A DNA stretch of 64,000 nt from positions 205,930 through 269,929 of the forward strand of contig PBIN01000002.1 of the NCBI GenBank assembly GCA_002720855.1, in the 5' to 3' direction. Each line of letters starts with the position of its first letter. Within the stretch, counting starts at the first letter, position 1. Positions 16,876-25,990 of the stretch are shown here, piece by piece. This stretch comes from Rhodospirillaceae bacterium (GTDB taxonomy: Bacteria > Pseudomonadota > Alphaproteobacteria > MPNO01 > UBA2964). Made by a program: the position numbers and the translations under genes. The notes beneath the pieces were generated by a model, which had not been told where the DNA came from, made no database searches, and saw nothing but the letters and a program-made list of their open reading frames with translations.

Positions 16876-17736
16876 GTGTCAGATATGCAGATAAACCCTT
16901 TATCAGAAGCGTTGGGTGCGGAAGTCATCGGGGTCAACGTTGGCGAATTTGATGAAGCGGCTTTTGATAAAATTCATGATGCGTTCCTGGAATACCAGGT
17001 CCTGGTATTTCGAAATCAAAACCTTCCGCCCGACAGACAGGTTTCTTTTGCGCGCCGGTTTGGTGAACTCGACATTCACGTCCAAAAAGAAAGCGCGTTG
17101 CCTGGTCACGAGGAAATTCAAATTCTTTCGACTAAAAAAATAGATGGAAAATATGTTGGTTCACCATCGGCTGGCGACAACTGGCACTCCGACTTGTCCT
17201 ATTCAGATCTGCCGACGCTTTGCAGCATGCTTTATGCAATGGAAATTCCGGAAGAGGGCGGCGATACGGAGTGGGCGAACATGTATACCGCTTATGAGAC
17301 GCTGTCGGACGAAATGAAACGTCAACTAGATGGATTGCATGCGCGTCATACCTACAATCGCTTTCGAAATCCCCGTGTCGAAGTTCCCGAAGTTTATAAA
17401 GGGCAGGGCAAACAGCGTTACGCAGATATTGCCCCGCCAGATGCGATCCATCCGGTTGTACGAACCCATCCCGAAACCGGGCGCAAAGCACTCTATATTT
17501 CGGAACGATTTACGATCGGTATAGAGGAGTTGCCTGAAGAAGATGGTCAGGCGCTGCTGGATGAATTGATCGCCCACCAAAAACAACGAGACTTCATTTA
17601 TCGTCATAAATGGGATCAGCACGATCTGACCATTTGGGACAATCGATGCTTAATACATTTGGCGTGCGGTGGTGTTCCAGAGGGCCAGATTAGGCATATG
17701 CACCGCGTCATCGTTCGCGGCGACAAACCTTTTTGA
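16876..17736 (+). CDS. TauD/TfdA family dioxygenase (tandem paralogue)
   Basis: 286 residues if the GTG at 16876 is used (AGGA upstream); the ATG at 16885 is an alternative start three codons later. His104 and Asp106 (WHSDLSY) bind iron with the distal His in CLIHLACGG; the arginine is in RHMHRV. It shares most of its sequence pattern with the preceding TauD, including GGDTEWANMYTAYETL. It is followed 25 bases later by the VOC gene. Together the two TauDs probably give oxidative steps on a substrate also handled by the UbiD enzyme downstream. Confidence 0.9.
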   Translation: MSDMQINPLSEALGAEVIGVNVGEFDEAAFDKIHDAFLEYQVLVFRNQNLPPDRQVSFARRFGELDIHVQKESALPGHEEIQILSTKKIDGKYVGSPSAGDNWHSDLSYSDLPTLCSMLYAMEIPEEGGDTEWANMYTAYETLSDEMKRQLDGLHARHTYNRFRNPRVEVPEVYKGQGKQRYADIAPPDAIHPVVRTHPETGRKALYISERFTIGIEELPEEDGQALLDELIAHQKQRDFIYRHKWDQHDLTIWDNRCLIHLACGGVPEGQIRHMHRVIVRGDKPF

Positions 17737-17761
17737 TCTTATAAATTAGGAGAAATCGAAA

Positions 17762-18187
17762 ATGGCTGAGCAACGACCTGCCGCAACGAAACCTCGCATC
17801 AGGCACACGATGTTCAGGGTAAAAGACCTGGAAAGATCGGTGAGATTTTATACTGAGGTACTTGGCATGAAAGAATTTCGCCGCAATGAAAATGAAGGTG
17901 GGAAATACACCGTCGTATTCTTAGGGTTTGGCGATGAAAACAAGGATCCCGCCATCGAATTGACCTATAACTGGGGACAGGATGACGGATACGAACTCGG
18001 GACCGGGTACGGTCATGTAGCAATTGGCTATCCGGATATTTATGATATCTGCAACAAGGTCGAAGAATTTGGCATGGAAGTGCCGCGTCCACCGGGTCCG
18101 CTTAAACATTCCGGACCCAACGGACCTGTAATTGCGTTCATCCGGGACCCAGACGGTTATTCAATCGAACTCGGACAAAGAGCGTAA
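17762..18187 (+). CDS. VOC superfamily metalloenzyme (glyoxalase I-like)
   Basis: A 141-residue protein with the GloA order of metal ligands: His15 (IRHTMFRV), Glu66 (AIELTYNW), His85 (GYGHVAIG) and Glu136 (YSIELGQ). The pattern RSVRFYTEVLGM is diagnostic of glyoxalase I, which turns the methylglyoxal-glutathione hemithioacetal into lactoylglutathione. In this position it may instead act on a pathway intermediate or remove a toxic 2-oxoaldehyde. The ribosome site AGGAGAA precedes the ATG. It lies between the TauD pair and a UbiD gene, 24 bases before the latter. Confidence 0.85.
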   Translation: MAEQRPAATKPRIRHTMFRVKDLERSVRFYTEVLGMKEFRRNENEGGKYTVVFLGFGDENKDPAIELTYNWGQDDGYELGTGYGHVAIGYPDIYDICNKVEEFGMEVPRPPGPLKHSGPNGPVIAFIRDPDGYSIELGQRA

Positions 18188-18211
18188 TTTCCATATTGGG
18201 GAGATTAAATA

Positions 18212-19696
18212 ATGGCGGAGTACGCCCCGGCAAAAGCTGCTACTTCTAGCAATGAACATAACTTTGCCTATGAAGATTTGAGAGATTGGTTGGCCGAAGC
18301 CGAACGCCTTGGCGAGCTGGAGATTATTAAAGGTGCGAGCTGGGAAGAAGATATCGGGTTGGCTGCAACAGTCGCCAAATATCGTGATGGCTCCCCGGCT
18401 TTACTGTTTGATGAAGTGCCTGGCTGCGCCAAAGGGTTTCGTGTTCTTTCAAACTTCTTTGGTGGCAAGCGCAAGAACATGACGCTGGGATTTCCCGAAC
18501 ATCTCAATAAGGTTGAGTTGTCGGAGGCGTGGGCCGGTGTCTATTCGCATGAACAGGGCGCTCTAATTCCACCGGTTTATGTCGATGATGGGCCGGTTTT
18601 TGAAAACATAATGATGGGAGATGAAGTTAACGTTCTCGCTTTCCCGTCACCCATGTGGCACGAGGATGACGGCGGTCGTTATATTGGCACCGGCACATAC
18701 AACGTAACCCAGGACCCGGACACAGGCTGGTACAATCTTGGTTGTTACCGGGTCATGGTCATCGATGAAAAAACCGTTGCCTATAATTCTGCGCCGGGCA
18801 AACACGGAAGAGTTCATCACGACAAGCACGTTGCAAAGGGCGAAAAAATGCCCGTGGTGATGGTTGTCGGTGGTGAGCCGCTCGCTTTTCTGCTGGGCGG
18901 GTATGAGGTGCCATCGGGCGTAAGTGAGTTTGATGTCATGGGTGGTCTCCGCAACAAGCCAATTGAATTGGTCCGCGGCAAAGTCACTGGACTGCCTTTC
19001 CCTGCCGATGCAGAGATCGTCATTGAGGGGTGGGTCGATCCTGAAGAAGTTGTTCCTGAAGGTCCGTTTGGCGATTGGTGCGGCAGCTATACAGAAAAGG
19101 GCCGTGTACGCCCGAAATGCGATGTGGCGGCGATTTATCATCGCAATGATCCCATAATTCTTGGTTTTCCTCCTCAGCACCTGCCGGACGAGTTCTCACG
19201 TTTTAGGGCGATTACGCGGTCGGCATTGATGAAACGCAATATCGAAGCGGCTGGCGTGCCTGACATCCATCAAGTTTGGTGCCATGAGGTTGGTGGATCA
19301 CGCATGTTAACCGGTGTGTCGATCAAGGCACGTTATCCTGGCCATGCCACGCAAGCGGGACATATCGCGAGCCAATGTCATGCCGGTGCCTACGCCGGAA
19401 AATGGGTGATTGTTACGGATGACGATATCGATGTCACAGACCTCGAGGAGTTGATCTGGTGCGCTTTGATGTGTTGCGACCCTGCAACGGAAATGGACAT
19501 CATCAAAAACGCGTGGACATCAAATGCTGATCCACGTCTTCACCCCGATGATAAAGCCAAGGGCAATATTACAAACTCGCGGTTGATTATTGACGCGACG
19601 AAACCTTTCCACTGGGCGGACAGGTTTCCGAAGTCCACTAAGCCAAAACCGGAGGTGCTCGAAGCGGCCCGTAAAAAATTCGGCCATCTGGCATGA
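18212..19696 (+). CDS. UbiD family decarboxylase (standard-length form)
   Basis: A 494-residue UbiD-type (de)carboxylase of normal length. The NLGCYR motif (175-180, Arg180) and HGRVHHDKH are cofactor-site features; the acidic pair is Glu283 and Asp288 in PEGPFGD. The Asp in the second place is also found in UbiD itself, so it is not a defect. It differs clearly from the two long paralogues at 1362 and 24226 (PEAPFGE) and belongs to another branch. GGGGAG precedes the ATG. It is the fourth gene of the TauD-TauD-VOC-UbiD cluster; two SDR genes follow after 126 bases. Confidence 0.92.
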   Translation: MAEYAPAKAATSSNEHNFAYEDLRDWLAEAERLGELEIIKGASWEEDIGLAATVAKYRDGSPALLFDEVPGCAKGFRVLSNFFGGKRKNMTLGFPEHLNKVELSEAWAGVYSHEQGALIPPVYVDDGPVFENIMMGDEVNVLAFPSPMWHEDDGGRYIGTGTYNVTQDPDTGWYNLGCYRVMVIDEKTVAYNSAPGKHGRVHHDKHVAKGEKMPVVMVVGGEPLAFLLGGYEVPSGVSEFDVMGGLRNKPIELVRGKVTGLPFPADAEIVIEGWVDPEEVVPEGPFGDWCGSYTEKGRVRPKCDVAAIYHRNDPIILGFPPQHLPDEFSRFRAITRSALMKRNIEAAGVPDIHQVWCHEVGGSRMLTGVSIKARYPGHATQAGHIASQCHAGAYAGKWVIVTDDDIDVTDLEELIWCALMCCDPATEMDIIKNAWTSNADPRLHPDDKAKGNITNSRLIIDATKPFHWADRFPKSTKPKPEVLEAARKKFGHLA

Positions 19697-19822
19697 ACTT
19701 GATGACGGTTGCTGTATTGGCATCGAGTTATATTTTCACCGCTGACCCGGATAACGAACCGCTTAATCTATGCGGTTTCCGGTTTTGCGCTCACAATGCG
19801 AGATATTCTGAGGGAGACTTAA

Positions 19823-20584
19823 ATGGGACAGCTTGACGGAAGGGTAGCGATCGTTACCGGGGGATCGCTTGGCATCGGTGCCGATTATTGCAAGAGAATG
19901 GCGGAAGAGGGGGCGAAAGTTGTGATCGCGGATCTCGAAGATGGCAGCAATGTCGTTGCCGTAATTGAGCAGGCTGGCGGCGACGCAATATTCGTTGAAA
20001 CCGATGTTGCCGACGAGGCGGCCAATATGAACATGGTAGCGAAAGCTGTGGAAGCATATGGCAAAGTTGATATTCTCGTTGCCAACGCCGGACTTTACAC
20101 ACACCTCAAACGTAAACCGTCAGCCGATGAAACGACGGATGAATGGGACGACGTTTATAACGTGAATATCAAAGGCGTATGGCTCGGCGCGAAGGCCTGT
20201 ATCCCCGAAATGACTAAAAAAGGCTATGGCAAGATTATCAACATCGCGTCCACGGCGGCTTTTCAGGGGACACCTGGGATAACACGCTATGCGGCATCAA
20301 AGGCCGCAGTTGTTGGCATTACTCGTTCCATGGCGCGCGAATATGGTGACAATGGAATCCGGATTAACGCCATCGCGCCGGGCCCTATTGAGACCGAGAC
20401 CGGCAAACAATATGAAACAGAAGAAAGCATTAAACGACGCGAAGCGAGCGGCAAGAAACGTGCGCTTGGGCGCAATGGTATGCCACAAGATCTAACGGGG
20501 CTTTGCGTCTTTCTCGCGTCGGAGAAAAGTGATTTCATGAGTGGTCAAACGGTCGTCGCCGATGGCGGCGGCACGATGTGGTGA
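19823..20584 (+). CDS. SDR family NAD(P)-dependent oxidoreductase
   Basis: 253 residues. TGGSLGIG at 12-19, VANAG at 86-90, Ser143, Tyr156 and Lys160 (YAASK), and FMSGQ..VADGG at the end. Asp37 after the second strand (IADLEDG) suggests NAD preference. It is preceded by GAGGGAGAC. The next SDR starts 15 bases downstream; the two are probably co-expressed. It aligns gap-free in the first 160 residues with the SDRs at 3901, 20600 and 23354. Confidence 0.9.
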   Translation: MGQLDGRVAIVTGGSLGIGADYCKRMAEEGAKVVIADLEDGSNVVAVIEQAGGDAIFVETDVADEAANMNMVAKAVEAYGKVDILVANAGLYTHLKRKPSADETTDEWDDVYNVNIKGVWLGAKACIPEMTKKGYGKIINIASTAAFQGTPGITRYAASKAAVVGITRSMAREYGDNGIRINAIAPGPIETETGKQYETEESIKRREASGKKRALGRNGMPQDLTGLCVFLASEKSDFMSGQTVVADGGGTMW

Positions 20585-20599
20585 GAAGGAACTAGAGTA

Positions 20600-21361
20600 A
20601 TGGCAAGACTGGATGGACGCGTTGCAATTGTAACCGGTGGCGCGCGCAGCATTGGCGCGGCATTTGCAAAGGGTATGGCGGCAGAAGGCGCGAAGGTGGT
20701 AATCGCCGATCTGGATGACGCCGACGAAACGCTTGGCGTTATTAAACAGGCCGGCGGCGAGGCGATGGCCGTTAAAACCGATGTCACCAGCGAAGGTGAT
20801 TGCGAGGCAATGGTTGCCGCTGCTGTTGAGAATTATGGCAAGCTCGACATCCTTGTAGCGAACGCAGGTCTGTGGGTTCACCTGGAACGCCAGTCTGCGA
20901 CCGAGATTGATATCGATACTTGGGACAAGGTGATGTCGGTCAATGTGAAGGGTGTTTGGCTTTCTGCCAAAGCCGCTATCCCCGAAATGATCAAAAACGA
21001 ATATGGCAAGATCGTCACTGTTGCATCGACCCGCGCAATGAAGGGCGGTGCCGGCATGTTGCATTACGATGCCAGTAAAGGAGCGGTCATTGGCATGACC
21101 CGTTCGCTGGCACGCGAGTACGGGCCGTCCGGTATCTGCGCGAATGTTATTGCGCCTGGTGCGACCGACACCGAAATTAGCCGCGCTTTGGCAGACGACA
21201 CGCAGAAAGAACGCCGTGTCGCGAGTGCCCAGGCACGGGCAATTAAGCGCGCAGAAGAAGCGGATGATCTCGTTGGCGCCTGCCTGCATTTAGCATCGCC
21301 GGAAAGTGATTTTATGTCCGGTCAGACTCTGGTCGTCGATGGTGGTGCGATTGTTTGGTAG
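20600..21361 (+). CDS. SDR family NAD(P)-dependent oxidoreductase (tandem paralogue)
   Basis: 253 residues with TGGARSIG at 12-19 (a less usual form of TGxxxGIG, with Ser in place of the second Gly), VANAG at 86-90, Ser143, Tyr156 and Lys160 (YDASK), and FMSGQTLVVDGG. GAAGGAACTAGAGTA precedes the ATG. It is in tandem with the SDR at 19823 and ends 11 bases before the convergent TPR lipoprotein gene. The pair may act on successive hydroxyl groups or opposite stereoisomers; that is inference. Confidence 0.9.
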   Translation: MARLDGRVAIVTGGARSIGAAFAKGMAAEGAKVVIADLDDADETLGVIKQAGGEAMAVKTDVTSEGDCEAMVAAAVENYGKLDILVANAGLWVHLERQSATEIDIDTWDKVMSVNVKGVWLSAKAAIPEMIKNEYGKIVTVASTRAMKGGAGMLHYDASKGAVIGMTRSLAREYGPSGICANVIAPGATDTEISRALADDTQKERRVASAQARAIKRAEEADDLVGACLHLASPESDFMSGQTLVVDGGAIVW

Positions 21362-21372
21362 GGAATAGGTAT

Positions 21373-22362
21373 TTAGCGCCTAAGCTTTCTGGCTATCAAT
21401 TCCCTTGTTTCGGATGCTCCCTCCAGGTTTGGATTTTTGCTGAGAGCTATTTCAATATTTTCTCGTGCTTCTATAAATTTTCCTAATTTATATAGCGAAA
21501 ACGCTAGTCCACCATAGGCTAGGGCGTTCTGCGCGTTTAGTTCTATTGATTTCTTGTAATTTTTTACCGCAAGAGAATGTTTTCCGTTCAACAAATAGGT
21601 AACAGCGCGTGCGAAATACCCCTCATAAAATCTGGGTCTTAATATTATCGCGCTATCGAAATCTTTCAAAGCGAGTTGATATTTTTTCCACTGACTAAAA
21701 AGATTGCCTCTTGAAATTAAGACATCGTAATCATTGGGTTTCAGTTTGTTGGCTTTATTGAGGTCTTGGATTGCCTTGTGACGCTTGCCCATCTTAAAAA
21801 GAGTTTCCCCTCTTACGACGTATAAGGCGTGAAATTTAGGTTGGAATAAGAGGGCAGTGTCGTAGTCAGAGATAGCCTCCGTATATTTTCCTAGGTTCAT
21901 AAAGGAGGTACCCCGTCCCATAAATATTATGAAGTTGTCAGGGTCACGTCTTATGGCCTTTGTGAACTCCTTTACGGCGCCGCGATACTCCTTCTTTTGA
22001 AACAAGTATGCCGCTTTTAGAAAGTGTTTGGGCTCCCATTGGTTAGATTCGTCTTCGTAGAGTCGCTTAATAAAATTTGGGTCAGATTTTGAAACGGAAA
22101 GCATATCCAACCAAGCCAGATTAGGTTTCCCCATTGCTAAATGAAGTTGGGCACGAGATCTTAATGCTTCTGCTTTCTCCAGCGGATTCTCCTCAACTTT
22201 TATATACGCGTCGCATGCAGTTAGCCGTAAATTAAAGCTGAGTTTTTCATTCTTGCAGTCGGTAAGGCCGCCAACCGATTGTGGTTTTTGGGAGCCGGTC
22301 GTTTGGCAACCAGCACCTACGCCAATAAAAATCAGGAAAACCGCTAATCTATAAACAAACAT
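21373..22362 (-). CDS. TPR-repeat lipoprotein
   Basis: A 329-residue protein with a lipoprotein signal (hydrophobic stretch 4-17, lipobox VGAGC with Cys19), then TPR repeats from about residue 45 to the end (for example NFIIFMGRGTSFMNLGKYTEA and FHALYVVRGETLFKMGKRHKA). It is probably anchored to the outer or inner membrane from the periplasm and serves as a protein-binding scaffold. The gene is visibly richer in AT than its neighbours and has no evident metabolic role, so it may be an insertion of different origin or a gene under other codon pressure. Confidence 0.85.
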   Translation of the reverse strand: MFVYRLAVFLIFIGVGAGCQTTGSQKPQSVGGLTDCKNEKLSFNLRLTACDAYIKVEENPLEKAEALRSRAQLHLAMGKPNLAWLDMLSVSKSDPNFIKRLYEDESNQWEPKHFLKAAYLFQKKEYRGAVKEFTKAIRRDPDNFIIFMGRGTSFMNLGKYTEAISDYDTALLFQPKFHALYVVRGETLFKMGKRHKAIQDLNKANKLKPNDYDVLISRGNLFSQWKKYQLALKDFDSAIILRPRFYEGYFARAVTYLLNGKHSLAVKNYKKSIELNAQNALAYGGLAFSLYKLGKFIEARENIEIALSKNPNLEGASETRELIARKLRR

Positions 22363-22387
22363 TATTTGTCAGTTCAGTATGTCAATG

Positions 22388-23230
22388 TCAGGCCACTAGT
22401 TTGTCGCCACTTACCTTACTACGCCTTAGGCGCCGGTCGTCGCCGATCTCAAAATGCGTTCGGGCATGCGTCACGGCAAGATTGTCCCAGATGACGAAAT
22501 CGCCGACCGACCATTGGTGTTCGTAGACGAACTGCCGCTGTTCTGCGTGGTCAAAAATTGAATCGAGGATCGGGCTGCTGTCTTCGACAGATAGTCCCTC
22601 TATCTGACAGGTCATGAGCCGATTGACGAAGAGCGCTTCGCGGCCATTTTGAGGGTGGGTAACGACGCAGGGCTGCCACGCCTTTTCGATATTCTCTAAA
22701 TTTTCGAGATCAGGTTTATCAATTGTCGCGTAGTCGTAAACGTTGAGGGCATTCTTTCCGTGGATCTCCTTTTTCAGGTCCTCCGGCAATGTGTCCCATG
22801 CCTGATACATGTTGCCCCACATCGTATTGCCGCCAACCTTTGGCACAGCAATAGAATACAGCATGGTGAATTTATCGGGCTCATCTGTGTAGCAGGTGTC
22901 GTGATGAAACCACATCTCGCCATCTGGAATCACGCCGGTGGGTTCGCCATTCTCATCACGAATGTTGCTAACATACGCAATCCCCGGTGTTTCGTAGGAA
23001 CTCGCTGGCGAAACGTAATCATCGGGGAGTTTTCTTTTGCGGACAGGGCCCAGCGATTTGGTGAAGGCGAGCTGTTGTTTCGCATTAAAGGTTTGATCAG
23101 GGAAAATCGTGACCGAGTATTCATGAACAATGGCACGGATCTCAGCCGCGAGTGCTTCATCGGGGGTCTCACGGAGATCGATCCCTGTAATACGGGCGCC
23201 CAACGGCGCATCCAACGGCGTGACTTTCAT
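22388..23230 (-). CDS. TauD/TfdA family dioxygenase
   Basis: 280 residues. Iron ligands are His109 and Asp111 (WFHHDTCY) with the distal His in AVTHARTHF; the arginine is in RRLRRSKV. It belongs to the same subfamily as the TauD ending at 14977 (shared GxxxDGEMxFHxDT and the long FEHQ/VYEH segment near the C-terminus). The start has GGAGGCAATTGA upstream. It is divergent from an SDR-UbiD pair, with a 123-base shared promoter region, which repeats the UbiD-SDR-TauD association seen elsewhere in the window. Confidence 0.88.
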   Translation of the reverse strand: MKVTPLDAPLGARITGIDLRETPDEALAAEIRAIVHEYSVTIFPDQTFNAKQQLAFTKSLGPVRKRKLPDDYVSPASSYETPGIAYVSNIRDENGEPTGVIPDGEMWFHHDTCYTDEPDKFTMLYSIAVPKVGGNTMWGNMYQAWDTLPEDLKKEIHGKNALNVYDYATIDKPDLENLENIEKAWQPCVVTHPQNGREALFVNRLMTCQIEGLSVEDSSPILDSIFDHAEQRQFVYEHQWSVGDFVIWDNLAVTHARTHFEIGDDRRLRRSKVSGDKLVA

Positions 23231-23353
23231 TCAATTGCCTCCAATTGAGGATGATCTTAACAGATATGCTGTTTGATTGGCTAAGGGGAGTTGAATCTGG
23301 GGCTGGCAAACGCCAAACTGCGCCTAAACAAACCAAAAATCATGGAGAATTCG

Positions 23354-24112
23354 ATGGGGAGAGTAGAGGGTCGCGTCGCGATTGTTACCGGCGCTGCACA
23401 AGGTCTCGGGGCTACATACGCACGTGCATTGGCGGCGGAAGGTGCCAAAGTGGCAATTGCGGATCGCGATAGTGGGGCGGCTGTCGTTGAGGAGATAAAA
23501 GCGGCCGGTGGCGACGCTATAGATGTTCCAACGGATGTCTCCCAGGAAGATGCAACTCTCGAAATGGTCGCCAAGACTGTCGAAGCGTTTGGAAAGCTTG
23601 ACGTTCTGGTCAATAACGCGGCTATCTTCACGGCTGTCGAACGCAAAGGATTCGATGAAATTCCTGTTGAAGAATGGGATTTGATGCATGCGGTTAACGT
23701 CCGCGGTACCTGGCTCTGTTGCCGGGCAGCTGTGGCGGAAATGCGCAAGCAACAATACGGCAAGATCATCAACATCTCGACCAGCAGAATATTTCAGGGG
23801 GTCCCGTTTTTCCTGCACTACGATTCAACAAAGGGTGCCGTCTTGGCGATTACCCGTTCGCTGTGTAAAGAAGTCGGCGACGATGGAATTCGGGTAAACT
23901 GCATCGCGCCGGGATCGACAATGAGTGAGAATGTTCTCAAGCGGACGAATTGGAAGGGGAGTGGCGCGGCTGTTCAGCTCGCTAACCGTATGATTAAACG
24001 AGAAGAATTGCCAGAAGATCTCGTCGGTGCGGTCGTCTTTCTTTCATCTGCGGAGAGTGATTTCGTTACCGGCCAAACTATGCTGATAGATGGTGGTGTT
24101 AGTACACACTGA
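23354..24112 (+). CDS. SDR family NAD(P)-dependent oxidoreductase
   Basis: 252 residues from the ATG at 23354, chosen because the paralogues all start MGRLDG or MARLDG and GGAGAA lies just upstream; the frame is open earlier with ATGs at 23342 and further back. TGAAQGLG at 12-19, NNAA at 87-90, Tyr156 and Lys160 (YDSTK), and FVTGQTMLIDGG. Most similar to the SDR at 3901 (same TGAAQG and NNAAIFT). It is followed by the UbiD at 24226 after 113 bases that contain a 7-bp hairpin. Confidence 0.9.
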   Translation: MGRVEGRVAIVTGAAQGLGATYARALAAEGAKVAIADRDSGAAVVEEIKAAGGDAIDVPTDVSQEDATLEMVAKTVEAFGKLDVLVNNAAIFTAVERKGFDEIPVEEWDLMHAVNVRGTWLCCRAAVAEMRKQQYGKIINISTSRIFQGVPFFLHYDSTKGAVLAITRSLCKEVGDDGIRVNCIAPGSTMSENVLKRTNWKGSGAAVQLANRMIKREELPEDLVGAVVFLSSAESDFVTGQTMLIDGGVSTH

Positions 24113-24225
24113 TATTGGTGCCGGTCGTTAAGCCGCCACACCAACCCTTAACCCCCGCCGGGTTGGCCTAACGATACGGTTGCGCTATAGCTTCGCCCGA
24201 ATTTCGATACTGAAAGGAAAAAACC

Positions 24226-25890
24226 TTGGCGACACAGGCGAAAGACGTGGAAAAACGTACACCTGCACGCAGTTATCCTGATCTTCATGATCATCTGAAG
24301 GCGCTCGATGAAGCGGGTCTGTTGGTTACGGTGGATCGCGAGATCAATAAAGATACCGAGATGCACCCGTTAGTGCGCTGGCAGTTCCGCGGGGGGATCG
24401 AAGAAAAAGACCGTAAGGCCTTTCTGTTCACCAATGTTGTTGATTCCAAAGGCAATAAGTTCGATATGCCGGTTGCCGTGGGTGTTCTGGCAGCTAACCG
24501 CGAAATTTATGCGATGGGGATGGGTTGTGCCGTGGAAGAGGTCCAAAGTCGCTGGGCTGAGGCAATCGCCAATCCAATTCCGCCAAAAGAGATTTCCAGT
24601 GAGGAGGCACCTTGCCACGAGATTATCATTGAGGGAGCCGATCTCGATAATCCGGGTAATGCTCTGGATGCTATTCCGGTGCCGATTTCAACGCCGGGCT
24701 GGGATGTCGGACCGGTAGCTACGCTGACCCAATATGTGACCAAAGACCCCGACAACGGATTGACCAATATGGGCAACTATCGCGCCCAGGTTAAATCGCC
24801 GCGTCGGATGGGGATGAACCCATCACTGGAACTGCGTCCAGGAATATATATTCATTGGCAAAAAATGAAGGAGCGCGGCGAAAAACTTCCCGCCGCTGTC
24901 GTTCTCGGAGCACCTTCATGTGTTACATTCACAGCAGCACAGAAACTGCCTGAAAACCTTGAAGAAATTACTGTCGCTGGAGGCCTCGTTGGCTCGCCTA
25001 TAAATGTCGTCAAAGCACGCACGGTGGACCTGATGGTTCCTGCGGAAGCGGAGATCGTTGTTGAAGGATTTATCGATACCAAAATGCTTGAACCGGAAGC
25101 GCCATTTGGCGAGAGCCACGGCCACGTGAATCTGCAGGAATTCAACGCTTATATGGATGTCACATGCATCACTCGCCGGTCAAATGCATGTATGACCTCC
25201 ATTATTTCGCAGGTTACACCGTCAGAAAGTTCCTGCATCAAGCAGGTCGCCTACGAGACTATTTTTATGAACCATATGCGCGACGCGCTGGGGATTAAGG
25301 GCGTCAAACGCGTTGCTCTTCATGAACCACTGACGAATATCCGCAAATTGGTTGTTGTCGTTTGTGAAAGAGATATGCCGACGACAGAGGTGTGGCGTGC
25401 ACTCTATGGTGCTGCAACCCTGCTTCGTGCGGGCGGCAAGTTCGTTATTGCGGTGAATGACGATATCGATCCGTCCAATGCAGATGCGCTGTTCTGGGCG
25501 ATGGCCTATCGCTGTAATCCCATTCTTGATATGCAGGTACTGCCGCATCGTGATCAGGGCCACGGACCGCGTTCGAAGCGGAATAACGGCGAGGATGGAT
25601 CAGTTCTCTATGATGCGACCCTGAAGGAAGATTTTCCGCCAATTTCGTTGCCCAAACGCGAATTCATGGAGAATGCAGCGAATATCTGGGACGAAATCGG
25701 CCTGCCAAAGCTTAAGCCACAGGAACCTTGGTTTGGGTATTCACTCGGTGAGTGGGGAGACGATTTCGACGAAGCCGCCAAGATGGCGACCGATAGCGAA
25801 TACTGGGCCTATGGTAAACGGATTGCGCAACGCCGCCGTTCGGATGTTGAAATGAACACAGAAGTTCGCGACGTCGACGAGACGAAATAG
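24226..25890 (+). CDS. UbiD family decarboxylase (long form)
   Basis: 554 residues, starting at a TTG 7 bases after AAAGGA; no in-frame ATG lies upstream or within the next 45 codons. NMGNYR at 181-186 (Arg186) and PEAPFGE with Glu291 and Glu296 are the cofactor and catalytic features. It is a paralogue of the UbiD at 1362 and of the fragment at 1-677: shared EINKDTEMHPLVRWQ, GESHGHVNLQE, LGIKGVKRV and HEPLTNIRK. Position after an SDR and across from a TauD gene suggests it belongs to their pathway. Confidence 0.92.
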   Translation: MATQAKDVEKRTPARSYPDLHDHLKALDEAGLLVTVDREINKDTEMHPLVRWQFRGGIEEKDRKAFLFTNVVDSKGNKFDMPVAVGVLAANREIYAMGMGCAVEEVQSRWAEAIANPIPPKEISSEEAPCHEIIIEGADLDNPGNALDAIPVPISTPGWDVGPVATLTQYVTKDPDNGLTNMGNYRAQVKSPRRMGMNPSLELRPGIYIHWQKMKERGEKLPAAVVLGAPSCVTFTAAQKLPENLEEITVAGGLVGSPINVVKARTVDLMVPAEAEIVVEGFIDTKMLEPEAPFGESHGHVNLQEFNAYMDVTCITRRSNACMTSIISQVTPSESSCIKQVAYETIFMNHMRDALGIKGVKRVALHEPLTNIRKLVVVVCERDMPTTEVWRALYGAATLLRAGGKFVIAVNDDIDPSNADALFWAMAYRCNPILDMQVLPHRDQGHGPRSKRNNGEDGSVLYDATLKEDFPPISLPKREFMENAANIWDEIGLPKLKPQEPWFGYSLGEWGDDFDEAAKMATDSEYWAYGKRIAQRRRSDVEMNTEVRDVDETK

Positions 25891-25990
25891 ACGGGTTTGC
25901 TAGGGTTTTCTTAATTCACGTTGAGTTGAATTCACCGGATCAGTTTTGCTTCCCATTTTAGGCACAGACCAAACAACACGGGCTGGATCG

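Noticed and set aside
18212-19696. Asp in place of the second Glu (PEGPFGD) in the UbiD protein as a possible inactivating change
   Set aside because: Asp at this place also occurs in UbiD itself, so it is a normal variant.
19757-19777. Six-bp inverted repeat AACCGC...GCGGTT upstream of the SDR at 19823
   Set aside because: Short arms and no T run; might be chance.
20492-21289. A 265-codon minus-strand frame opposite the SDR at 20600
   Set aside because: Shadow of a clear SDR; the same kind of antisense frame appears opposite the other paralogues.
24141-24166. Seven-bp inverted repeat CCAACCC...GGGTTGG between the SDR and UbiD genes
   Set aside because: No T run follows and the loop is 12 bases; too weak to call a terminator.
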